Source: Mycobacterium sp. 852014-50255_SCH5639931 (GTDB lineage Bacteria; Actinomycetota; Actinomycetes; Mycobacteriales; Mycobacteriaceae). From it: a stretch of DNA of 64,000 nt. The translations under genes were made by a program, and so were the position numbers. The stretch is taken from assembly GCF_001665605.1 (NCBI RefSeq), contig NZ_LZSV01000017.1, positions 124,001 through 188,000 on the forward strand, written 5' to 3'. Below are positions 7,549 through 15,362 of the stretch, one piece after another; the stretch's first letter is position 1, and each line of letters opens with the position of its first letter. Under the pieces are notes generated by a model. That model saw nothing but the letters and a program-made list of their open reading frames with translations. It was not told where the DNA came from and did not search any database.

Positions 7549-8535
7549 ATGTACCTAGGGGTCATCGTCAATCCGCTCGCGCGCAGGAATCGCCGCGGGC
7601 GGGGCGACCGCGTCGCCGAGTTGCGCCGCATCGTCGGTTCGTTCGGCGAGGTGCACGAAACCGCCTCGATCGAGGACCTCGGCAAGACCCTGGACCAGCT
7701 CCATCCACGGGTCACCCACCTCGTCGGGGACGGCGGCGACGGCGCGCTGCACTGGTTGATCAACGAGATCGAGCGTTGCGAGAGCGACCCGGAGCGCTGG
7801 CCGACATTCGTCCCCACCAACGGCGGCAGTGTCAACGCCGTCGCCCGCAAGGCGCGCGTGCGCGGCCGGCCCGATGCCATCATCCGCGCGCTCGCGGCCG
7901 CCGCCGAGGCGGATCGGCCCCCGCCCGAGATGCGCCTTGACACCTTGCAACTCGACGGTGAGACCGCCGACGGCGCCGCGTTCCATCGTCTGTGCTTCGG
8001 ACTGGCCGCCGGGGGTGTCGGAAATCGGTTCTACGACATGTATTACGGGAAACCCGATCATGGCCGAGGGGAAGTCGTTCGGGTGATCGGTCGCTCGTTC
8101 CGCGACTACCTCGGTACAAAAGTCGGCCGTTCGCAGAACTCCAATTACGCGTCCGTGCTGTTCGCCCCGACGCGCGCCCGGGTCGTCATCGACGGCGAGG
8201 AGGTTCCGACACGGATGCACCGCGTGCTGCACGCCGGCGCCATCGACCTGCGGATCGGCGGGCCGTTCCGGCTTTTCCCGAAAGCCGAGAAGCCCGGCGC
8301 GTTGCACTTCCAGGCCGGCGAGGTGCGGCCTTCGCTAATCGTTGCGCAACTGCCCGCGGCGCTCACCAACGGCACGCTCCGGGGTCGTGGGGTGCGCGAC
8401 GTCAATGGCCGCGAAATGATCATCGAGGCCGACGGGGAGCCGCTCTCACCGATCATCGACGGCGAACGGTTCGTCGGTATCACCCGGCTGGTGGCCCGCG
8501 CCGGCCCGCTCATCCGCGTCGCCCAGACCGGCTGA
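7549..8535 (+). CDS. Diacylglycerol/sphingosine-kinase-like lipid kinase
   Basis: The 328-residue protein opens with GVIVNPLARRN and has the nucleotide-binding GDGGDGAL near residue 61 and PTNGGSVNAVAR near residue 90, the ordered motifs of the DAGK catalytic domain (NP, GGDG, GTxN-like). The C-terminal beta-rich half, with EPLSPIIDGERF, corresponds to the second lobe of YegS/DgkB folds. The third motif reads TNGGSVN rather than GTANDFAR, so substrate or activity may be altered. Likely cytoplasmic and acting on membrane lipid. A 447-bp noncoding region follows. Confidence 0.8.
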   Translation: MYLGVIVNPLARRNRRGRGDRVAELRRIVGSFGEVHETASIEDLGKTLDQLHPRVTHLVGDGGDGALHWLINEIERCESDPERWPTFVPTNGGSVNAVARKARVRGRPDAIIRALAAAAEADRPPPEMRLDTLQLDGETADGAAFHRLCFGLAAGGVGNRFYDMYYGKPDHGRGEVVRVIGRSFRDYLGTKVGRSQNSNYASVLFAPTRARVVIDGEEVPTRMHRVLHAGAIDLRIGGPFRLFPKAEKPGALHFQAGEVRPSLIVAQLPAALTNGTLRGRGVRDVNGREMIIEADGEPLSPIIDGERFVGITRLVARAGPLIRVAQTG

Positions 8536-8994
8536 CTCCGCATCTCAGTAGATCCGCAACGCGGGGGCCGACTGAACCGTGGCGGAAATCACTTGCCAAC
8601 GTCGTCCGCAAGCGCGAGATTTCAAATCGTTCGGGCGCGGCTATGCCCTTTGCGTCGGCGATACGAAATGGCGGCACAATTGCGCACGGATTCGAAGGCA
8701 AGAATTCAGCATCAACGTAAATACGCATCTCAGTATTCGCGGGCTTGCTGAACGCTTTACCGACCAAAGTCCCTGGTGAACGAGGAAACTGAAATACTGA
8801 AGTCCGTAGTTGAGGATGGGGCTCCCCGCAATGTGTGACGTTGGGAAAGCCTATCCTGTGAGATCAATGTGCAGTGTCGGAAAAGCCTCTGCACGCTTTG
8901 CCTCGTGTCCATTAGCGGCGTTACATTGGGCTTTATCGATTGATCCCAAAGTTCTTATCGCTCATAGTGGACCTGGAAGGGGGTGGCTCCTGCG
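8536..8994 (+). other. Long noncoding leader/promoter region before the lipid operon
   Basis: This roughly 450-bp stretch is visibly AT-richer than the flanking genes. Open frames on both strands lack ribosome-binding sites and credible protein character. It contains an imperfect direct repeat (8840-8856 and 8876-8892) and TTATCG-containing sequence near 8932 and 8956. It probably holds the promoter and regulatory sites of the operon starting at 8995. A small RNA cannot be excluded. Confidence 0.5.
8840..8892 (+). promoter_or_regulatory. 17-nt imperfect direct repeat upstream of the FAAL operon
   Basis: GTTGGGAAAGCCTATCC (8840-8856) and GTCGGAAAAGCCTCTGC (8876-8892) agree at 13 of 17 positions and are 36 bp apart. 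They lie about 100-150 bp upstream of the first operon gene. A regulator binding two tandem sites is one reading; chance similarity is possible. Confidence 0.3.
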
Positions 8995-11900
8995 ATGGAG
9001 ACGCTCATTGATCACCTGCACATGCGGGAAGCGCTGACTCCGGACAAGACCCTCTTCCGGTTCGTCGACGACGAAGGCCGCGAGCAGGAGCACTACACCT
9101 ACCAGAGTTTCGCCGAGCGGACGCGCGAGCTGGCCGCCTACTTGTCGGCGGAGGCCGGGCTGCGCCCGGGAGATCGCGCGCTGCTGGTCTACCCGCCCGG
9201 CCTGGAGATGGTTGCGGCGTTCTATGCGTGCGCCCGCCTCGGGGTGGTCGCCGTGCCGGTCAGCCCCCCGCTGCCGATGTCGTTCGAGTCGGGACTGGCC
9301 AAACTCAGCTTCATCGCCCGCGACTGCCAGGCGAAGGCGGTGCTGTCGACCAAGCAGTTCGAATACGACTACCGCCTGCTGCTCAACCACCTCGACGATG
9401 GGTCGCCCTGGCCGGACGCCCAACGACCCCCGGAACTGCCCTGGTACGGAACCGATGGCACACAGGACTTCGGCGGCACGCCCGTGCCCGACACGCCTGG
9501 ACCGGTGCTCTTCCTGCAGTACACGTCCGGCTCCACCAGCGACCCCAAGGGCGTGGTGGTCAGCCACGCCAACGTCATCGCCAACGCGTCGGCCTTTGCC
9601 GGCGGCGAGGTGCTGGTCAGCTGGCTCCCGCAACACCACGACATGGGCCTGATCTCGGCCTACCTGTTCATCCTGCTGGTCGGCGGGACCACACACGCGA
9701 TGTCCCCGCTGGACTTCCTCAAGCGACCGTCGGCCTGGCTGCGGCTCATCAGCGACGTGCGCGCCACCCACACGCCGGTGCCCAACTTCGCCCTCGAGTT
9801 GTGCCTGCGCGAGGACAAGCTGCCCACGTCCGAGCTCGCCGGGATCGACCTGAGCAGCCTGGAGAGCATCGTCGTCGGCGCAGAACCGCTGCGCGCCAGC
9901 ACATTCGCCCGCTTCCGGCAGCGTTTCGCCCCCTACGGCCTGGAGCCGAACGCGCTCACCGGCGCGTACGGCATGGCCGAAAACACCCTGATCGTCTCGC
10001 TTCGCGGGCGCCAGACGCTGGCGCTGAACAAGCGCGCGCTGGAGAACAACCTGGCGCGGGTCGAAAAGGCCCAGCCCGAGAACAGCAACCAGGCCCCGGT
10101 GGTGAGCTGCGGCAAGCCCATCGACGGCAACGTCGTCCGCATCGTCGATCCGGAATCCGGGCAGGCTCTCGGCGAGGGCCGGGTCGGCGAGGTCTGGCTG
10201 GACGGGCCGTCCAAGGGCGGCGGCTACTGGAACCGAACGGAGCTGAGCGCGGAGGCCTTCGCGGCCCGCATCCCCGGCGACACCGAGCACACCTACCTGC
10301 GAACCGGCGACCTCGGCTTCCTGTACGAGGGCGAGCTGTTCGTGTGCGGCCGCAGCAAGGACCTGATCATCGTGCGCGGCGTCAACTGCTACCCCTCCGA
10401 CATCGAGGGCATCGTGGAGCGGTCGGCTCCGGAGGTCCGCGGCGGCTGCGTCGCCGCCTTCTCGGTGGAGCACGACGAGCAGGAAGTGCTGACCGTGGTG
10501 GCCGAGGTGCGCGGAGAGCACGCGCGACCGGATGGCAAGGCCCTGGCGCGGGCCATCCGGCGGCACGGCCACATCGACCCGCACACCATCGCGTTCGTGC
10601 CGCCGCACAGCATTCCCAAAACCACGTCGGGCAAGATCAGGCGCTCGTCGACGCGTCAGCTCTGGCTGGACGGCAAGCTGCCCGTCCTGTCGACCTACAC
10701 GCACCAGCCGCACGACCGGGCCGAGGCGAACCCCGGGCCGCTGGACCGGTTCCGGAATCTGATCGAGAGCTACGACCTCACCGGCGAGGAGGACTGCTCT
10801 TTCGCGGACCTCGGCATCGACTCGCTGGCGCTCGCCGAGCTGCGCGCCGACCTGCAGGCCCTGCTGGAAGAGCACGGCGCGGGGGAGCTGGCCGAGGAGG
10901 TCAACACGCGGCTGCTGCAGCGGCTGACGGTCGCCGAGTTCTTCCGTCTCATGCGGCAGTTCGGTGAGGGGTCCGGGCAGCCGCTGGACGCGCTACGTCA
11001 GGCACTGGAACAGATCTCGGCCGAGTACGAGGCCTACGAGATGTCGCGGATGCGTGCCGACGCGCAGCTTCCGCTGCCGGCGCTGCCGCCGGCGCGCTCG
11101 GGCACGCCCAGCGACATCCTGCTGACGGGCGCGACCGGATTCCTGGGGCCGTTCCTGGTCAGCAGCCTGCTCGGCCGGACGTCGTGCACCGTCCACGCAC
11201 TGGTTCGCGCCACGGACGAGGCACACGGCCTGGACAGGATCGTCGCGTCGCTGCGCAAGGCGCGGCTGTGGTCGCCGGCCCTGGAAGCCGAGGTCCGCAA
11301 GCGGGTGCGCGTGGTCTGCGGTGACCTGGCCGCACCGCAGCTGGGCATCGGCGAGCAGGGGTTCCAGAGGCTGGCCGAGGGCGTCGACGCCATCGTCCAC
11401 AACGGCGCCCTGGTCAACTACGTCAGGACCTACGACGCCCTGCGGCCCGCCAACGTGATCGGGACGCACGAGCTGTTGCGGCTGGCCATGACCACGCACC
11501 GCAAAACCTTCCACCTGGTCTCCAGCACCTTCATCTACGGGTGGAGCGTCAAGCCGGTGGTCGGGGAGTCCGACGCGAACCTGGAGATGAACGCCCTGGA
11601 CTTCGGCTACTCACAGACCAAATGGGTCGCCGAGCAGCTGGCGTTCGCCGCCCAGCGGCAGGGGCTCGACGTGCGCATATTCCGGCCCTCGCTGATCTCG
11701 CCGACCAGCGCGGGGTTCGGCAGCCAGGACGACATCCTGGTGCGCACCATGGCGTTCATGATCGAGCACGGCGTCGCCGCCAACGCGCTCAACCAGCTCA
11801 GCCTGCTGCCCGCGGACCTGATCGCCGATCACATCGTCGCGTTGATGGAGTTGCCGGCCGAGGAGGGCACGGTCTTCAACATGACCGCGGACGATTACTA

Positions 11901-12234
11901 CAACATGACCGACATCACCCGGGTCCTGACCGAGCGTTACGGCTACCGCTTCGATTACCGCGACATCCCGTCGTTCGCCGCAGAGATGAACCGTCGGTGC
12001 ACGCCGCGGGATCCGATCTACCCGCTGGTCGATTTCCTCACCCGCTCGGCGGACAAGATCGCGGCGATGCGGGACAAGCGCTACGGCAACAGCCAATACC
12101 AAAGTGCGCGCGCGCTGGCTGCGGTCCGGCTGCGTGAGCCGGCGCTGGCGGAGACGGTCGAGAATCTCGTCCGGTTCTTGCGCAGTGAGCGCCTGATCAC
12201 CGAGGCTGAGGCCGAGGCGCAACGCAGCGCCTAA
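8995..12234 (+). CDS. FAAL-ACP-thioester reductase (fatty acyl-AMP ligase fused to carrier and reductase)
   Basis: A 1079-residue, three-domain enzyme (a GTG at 8983 adds four residues). Residues 1-580 are an adenylating domain with QYTSGSTSDPKGVVVSHAN and FAAL-type SWLPQHHDMGLI and RATHTPVPNFALELCL, implying activation of a fatty acid as acyl-AMP and transfer to a carrier rather than CoA. Residues 595-665 are an acyl carrier domain with the phosphopantetheine Ser610 in LGIDSLALAEL. Residues 707 to the end form an NAD(P)H thioester reductase: TGATGFLG at about 711 and catalytic Tyr872-x3-Lys876. The product should be a fatty aldehyde or alcohol. This resembles carboxylic acid reductases but with a FAAL front end. 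It leads a four-gene operon with a putative diiron protein, hydrolase and reductase. Confidence 0.9.
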   Translation: METLIDHLHMREALTPDKTLFRFVDDEGREQEHYTYQSFAERTRELAAYLSAEAGLRPGDRALLVYPPGLEMVAAFYACARLGVVAVPVSPPLPMSFESGLAKLSFIARDCQAKAVLSTKQFEYDYRLLLNHLDDGSPWPDAQRPPELPWYGTDGTQDFGGTPVPDTPGPVLFLQYTSGSTSDPKGVVVSHANVIANASAFAGGEVLVSWLPQHHDMGLISAYLFILLVGGTTHAMSPLDFLKRPSAWLRLISDVRATHTPVPNFALELCLREDKLPTSELAGIDLSSLESIVVGAEPLRASTFARFRQRFAPYGLEPNALTGAYGMAENTLIVSLRGRQTLALNKRALENNLARVEKAQPENSNQAPVVSCGKPIDGNVVRIVDPESGQALGEGRVGEVWLDGPSKGGGYWNRTELSAEAFAARIPGDTEHTYLRTGDLGFLYEGELFVCGRSKDLIIVRGVNCYPSDIEGIVERSAPEVRGGCVAAFSVEHDEQEVLTVVAEVRGEHARPDGKALARAIRRHGHIDPHTIAFVPPHSIPKTTSGKIRRSSTRQLWLDGKLPVLSTYTHQPHDRAEANPGPLDRFRNLIESYDLTGEEDCSFADLGIDSLALAELRADLQALLEEHGAGELAEEVNTRLLQRLTVAEFFRLMRQFGEGSGQPLDALRQALEQISAEYEAYEMSRMRADAQLPLPALPPARSGTPSDILLTGATGFLGPFLVSSLLGRTSCTVHALVRATDEAHGLDRIVASLRKARLWSPALEAEVRKRVRVVCGDLAAPQLGIGEQGFQRLAEGVDAIVHNGALVNYVRTYDALRPANVIGTHELLRLAMTTHRKTFHLVSSTFIYGWSVKPVVGESDANLEMNALDFGYSQTKWVAEQLAFAAQRQGLDVRIFRPSLISPTSAGFGSQDDILVRTMAFMIEHGVAANALNQLSLLPADLIADHIVALMELPAEEGTVFNMTADDYYNMTDITRVLTERYGYRFDYRDIPSFAAEMNRRCTPRDPIYPLVDFLTRSADKIAAMRDKRYGNSQYQSARALAAVRLREPALAETVENLVRFLRSERLITEAEAEAQRSA

Positions 12235-12252
12235 CAAGCAAGGGGGTCCACC

Positions 12253-13161
12253 ATGTTCACCGTCGACGACCAGGCGACGGGTCCACATGACGCGTCGCTC
12301 GACCATGAGCGGATCGTCCTGCAGGCACGTGACGTCGACTTCGACTGGGCGACGCTGCCGTTCTACTACGTGCCCAACGAGCCCTTCACCACCCACTTCT
12401 GCAACGTGCTGCACCTGCTGCTGCCCGCCGGCGAGGAGTTCATCGTCGACGCGTTCAAGAACACGTTGCCGATGATCAAAGACGATCAGCTGCGGCTGGA
12501 CGTGCAGGGTTTCATCAGCCAGGAGGCCATGCATTCCCAGGCGCATTCGGGGGTGCTGGGCCACTTCGCGGCCAACGGCGTCGACGTCACGCCGTTCACC
12601 GACCAGATGGCCTGGCTGTTCTCCCAACTCATCGGGGACCGGCCCGGATGGGGTTGGCGGCGACGCCAGAGCTGGCTGCTCGAGCGGGTGTCGATGGTGG
12701 CGGCCCTCGAGCACTACACCGCCATCCTGGGCGAATGGATCCTCGACACCCCGCAACACGACGCCCTCGGCACCGACCCGGTGATGCTGGACCTGCTGCG
12801 CTGGCACGGAGCGGAAGAGGTCGAGCACAAAGCGGTGGCGTTCGACACGATGAAGCACCTGCGCGCCGGCTACTGGCGCCAGGTGCGCACCCAGCTGCTG
12901 GTGACGCCCGCGCTGCTGTGGTTGTTCATTCGCGGCGTGCGGTTCATGTATTCGGTCGACCCGTACTTGCCGCCGGGGACCAAACCGCGCTGGCGCGACT
13001 ACTTCAGCGCGGCACGGCGTGGCCTGGTGCCCGGCCCCTTCCAGTTCCTGCGGGTCGTCGGTGCCTACTACACGCCGAGTTTCCACCCCTCCAAACTCGG
13101 CGGAGTCGGGCGCGCGGTCGACTACCTGGCTCGATCACCAGCCGCCCGCGCGGCGCACTGA
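12253..13161 (+). CDS. PF10118/COG3687 'metal-dependent hydrolase' family, ferritin-like putative diiron protein
   Basis: The 302-residue protein starts 18 bp after the FAAL-ACP-reductase gene with AGGGGG before the ATG. The family is annotated as a predicted metal-dependent hydrolase. The sequence shows a ferritin-like ligand set: Glu62, Glu91-x2-His94, Glu153 followed by His154, and Glu189-x2-His192, on predicted long helices. That spacing is what a diiron oxygenase or oxidase would show. A hydrophobic segment near residues 215-235 suggests membrane association. With an FNR-type reductase two genes downstream, I infer that it oxidises the acyl chain or aldehyde made by the first enzyme. The true reaction is not known. 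Confidence 0.8.
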   Translation: MFTVDDQATGPHDASLDHERIVLQARDVDFDWATLPFYYVPNEPFTTHFCNVLHLLLPAGEEFIVDAFKNTLPMIKDDQLRLDVQGFISQEAMHSQAHSGVLGHFAANGVDVTPFTDQMAWLFSQLIGDRPGWGWRRRQSWLLERVSMVAALEHYTAILGEWILDTPQHDALGTDPVMLDLLRWHGAEEVEHKAVAFDTMKHLRAGYWRQVRTQLLVTPALLWLFIRGVRFMYSVDPYLPPGTKPRWRDYFSAARRGLVPGPFQFLRVVGAYYTPSFHPSKLGGVGRAVDYLARSPAARAAH

Positions 13162-13178
13162 GCTCCCGGAGTTCGCGA

Positions 13179-14084
13179 ATGACCCAGTGCAGCAACGTAA
13201 TCGCCTCCGACGGCGTATCCCTCGCGGTCCACGCCCGCTCGGAGATCGACCTTGGGCGCCCGACCATCTTGGCGATCCACGGCTACCCGGATAACCACCA
13301 CGTGTGGGATGGGGTCGCCGAGGAGCTCGGCGGGCGCTTCAACTTCGTGGCTTTCGACGTGCGCGGCATCGGTGCCTCGTCCAAGCCGGCGAGGCGCTCG
13401 GGATACCGCCTGCCCCAACTTGTTTCCGATATCGGCGCGGTGATCGACAGCCTCGGCGTGGACCAGGTGCACCTGGTCGCCCACGACTGGGGTTCCATCC
13501 AGGCCTGGTCGGCGGTCACCGACGACGCGGTGATGCGCAAAGTCGCCTCGTTCACGTCGATCTCCGGCCCGCACCTGAACTACGCGGGCAAGTTCCTGCG
13601 GTCCGCGCGCACGCCCCGCGGCGTGTTCGACGTGCTCAAGCAGGCGCTGGCGTCCTCGTACATCTGGTTCTTCCTGTGTCCGGGGGTGCCCGAGCTGGCG
13701 ATCTGGTCCCGGGCGACCGTGGCGGTCTTCGCCGCGGTCGAACTGATCGGCCGCCCACGCGGCACCGGCCGGCAGCGCGCGGCGACCACCCGGTCGATCC
13801 GCGACTACCTCAACGGGCTCAACCTGTACCGCGCCAACATGCCGGGGCCGTTCCTGGCTCCGGGAAAGCAGCTGCCGGAGACGACCGTCCCCGTGCAGGT
13901 GCTGGTGGCGCGCAAGGACTATTTCGTGTCCCCGCCCCTGCAGCGGTTCACCGGCTCGATACCGGCCCGCGGCAGGGTAATCCCGATCGAGGGTGGGCAT
14001 TGGGTGGTGTCCTCCCATCCCGACGTCATCGCCCGGCTCACGGCCGAATGGGTCAACCAGGTCATCGACATCCGACAGGCATAG
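13179..14084 (+). CDS. Alpha/beta hydrolase, epoxide-hydrolase/dehalogenase type
   Basis: A 301-residue protein from the ATG at 13179, with GGAG upstream and 17 bp after the previous stop. HGYPDNHHVWD (residues 34-44) forms the oxyanion-hole HGxP. The nucleophile elbow is HDWGS, so the nucleophile is Asp103, as in epoxide hydrolases and haloalkane dehalogenases rather than Ser esterases. The terminal catalytic His is in EGGHWV. It resembles the hydrolase half of the EphD family. It could hydrolyse an epoxide or activated intermediate formed by the diiron protein; that link is inference from the operon. The following gene starts 10 bp later. Confidence 0.85.
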   Translation: MTQCSNVIASDGVSLAVHARSEIDLGRPTILAIHGYPDNHHVWDGVAEELGGRFNFVAFDVRGIGASSKPARRSGYRLPQLVSDIGAVIDSLGVDQVHLVAHDWGSIQAWSAVTDDAVMRKVASFTSISGPHLNYAGKFLRSARTPRGVFDVLKQALASSYIWFFLCPGVPELAIWSRATVAVFAAVELIGRPRGTGRQRAATTRSIRDYLNGLNLYRANMPGPFLAPGKQLPETTVPVQVLVARKDYFVSPPLQRFTGSIPARGRVIPIEGGHWVVSSHPDVIARLTAEWVNQVIDIRQA

Positions 14085-14094
14085 GAAATTCGCA

Positions 14095-15171
14095 GTGGCA
14101 CATGCGATTTGGAGTAGCAGACCCGCCGACCTGTACGGTCGCCGCAAGCGCGACCGTCTCTACACGGCGTTGTGGGGAGTCGGCACCCTCTTCGGTGGGT
14201 TGGCATCGGCGTCGCGGTGGGACCCGTCTCGGGTCGTGCCGGTGCCGCGTACCAACGCCGCGGTGGTCACCAAGCGCGAACTTCTCACGCCCGACGTGGT
14301 CGCGTTGACACTCGCCGATGCTCAAGGCGGACTGCTGCCGTCCTGGACTCCCGGCGCGCACATCGATATCCGGCTGGCTTCGGGCCGTCGCCGCCAGTAC
14401 TCACTGTGCGGTCCACCCGGTCGGCGCACCGACTACCGCATCGCGGTGCGCCGGATCGCCGACGGCGGCGGTGGCTCGATCGAGATGCACGACGCCTTCG
14501 ACGTGGGCGACACGGTCGAGTTCGAGGGCCCGCGCAACGCGTTCTATCTCGTCACCGACGAGCGCGAGGTGTTGTTCGTGATCGGCGGCATCGGGGTGAC
14601 ACCCATCGTGCCCATGGTCCGGCTCGCCCAGCAGCACGGAATCGACTGGCGCGCGACGTATGCCGGGCGCAGCCGGGAGTACATGCCGCTGCTCGACGAG
14701 CTCGTGGCGATCGCGCCCGACCGGGTAACCGTGTGGGCCGACGACGAGCGCGGCCGCATCGCCACCGCCGGCGAACTGCTGGCCGACGCCGGGCCCGCGA
14801 CGGCCGTCTACGTGTGCGGCCCGACCGCGATGCTCGAAGCGGTGCGTACGGAGCGCGGCCGGCACGCGAACGCGCCCCTGCACTACGAACGCTTCGGCCC
14901 GCCGCCCGTCGTCAACGGTGTCCCGTTCGAGTTGGAACTCGCCCGCTCGGGGCGCGTGCTCGGCGTCCCGGGGAACCGGTCGGCGCTGGACGTGATGCTC
15001 GACGGCGACCCGAGCACCGCCTACTCGTGTCAGCAAGGCTTCTGCGGCACCTGCAAGGTGAAAGTGCTTGCGGGGCAGGTTGATCGCCGCGGCCGCACGG
15101 TGGAGGGCGACGGCGAGATGCTGGTGTGCGTGTCCCGGGCCAAGGGCGATCGACTCGTGATCGACGCCTGA
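14095..15171 (+). CDS. PDR/VanB-type oxidoreductase (FMN/NAD domain plus 2Fe-2S ferredoxin)
   Basis: 358 residues from a GTG at 14095, chosen because it follows the previous stop by 10 bp; longer frames would overlap the hydrolase. After a basic, possibly membrane-associated N-terminus (about 1-45), an FNR-like flavin domain carries RRQYSLCGPP, then a nucleotide-binding GGIGVTPIVPMV and VCGPTAML. The C-terminal plant-type ferredoxin has Cys312, Cys317, Cys320 and Cys345 ligating a 2Fe-2S cluster. Enzymes of this layout pass electrons from NAD(P)H to non-heme iron oxygenases. Here the obvious acceptor is the ferritin-like protein at 12253-13161, making a two-component oxygenase. Confidence 0.88.
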   Translation: MAHAIWSSRPADLYGRRKRDRLYTALWGVGTLFGGLASASRWDPSRVVPVPRTNAAVVTKRELLTPDVVALTLADAQGGLLPSWTPGAHIDIRLASGRRRQYSLCGPPGRRTDYRIAVRRIADGGGGSIEMHDAFDVGDTVEFEGPRNAFYLVTDEREVLFVIGGIGVTPIVPMVRLAQQHGIDWRATYAGRSREYMPLLDELVAIAPDRVTVWADDERGRIATAGELLADAGPATAVYVCGPTAMLEAVRTERGRHANAPLHYERFGPPPVVNGVPFELELARSGRVLGVPGNRSALDVMLDGDPSTAYSCQQGFCGTCKVKVLAGQVDRRGRTVEGDGEMLVCVSRAKGDRLVIDA

Positions 15172-15295
15172 CCCGGTCGGACGCACGCCTGCCGGGTTAT
15201 CTCGTCCCTTGCGCATGCCCCGGTGACGTACTCTCGCATTCGGAGAGGGCAGATCGCAGATTTGAGAATGCCGCTCTTCAGCGAAACTGCAGCGG

Positions 15296-15314
15296 TTAGG
15301 TGAGCCTTAGTTAT
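15296..15314 (+). promoter_or_regulatory. Iron-box-like (DtxR/IdeR/MntR family) sequence upstream of the Nramp-like gene
   Basis: TTAGGTGAGCCTTAGTTAT matches the IdeR consensus TTAGGTTAGGCTAACCTAA, as I remember it, at 13 of 19 positions, with a perfect first half TTAGGT. It lies 49 bp before the GTG of a metal-ion importer-type gene, where a metal-responsive repressor site is expected. IdeR or the manganese regulator MntR are candidates. The right half is degenerate, so this may be a weak or chance site. Confidence 0.4.
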
Positions 15315-15362
15315 CATCGGCAGTCGGGCCGTGACGCAGTCGTGTGAAGGAATGGGGCAAGG

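Noticed and set aside
8510..8779. Short open frames on both strands in the gap after the lipid kinase gene
   Set aside because: No ribosome-binding site, no recognisable protein features, and composition unlike neighbouring genes.
9228..10967. Overlapping long open frames within the FAAL and recBCD genes
   Set aside because: Arg/Pro/Ala-rich shadows of high-GC genes without any motif.
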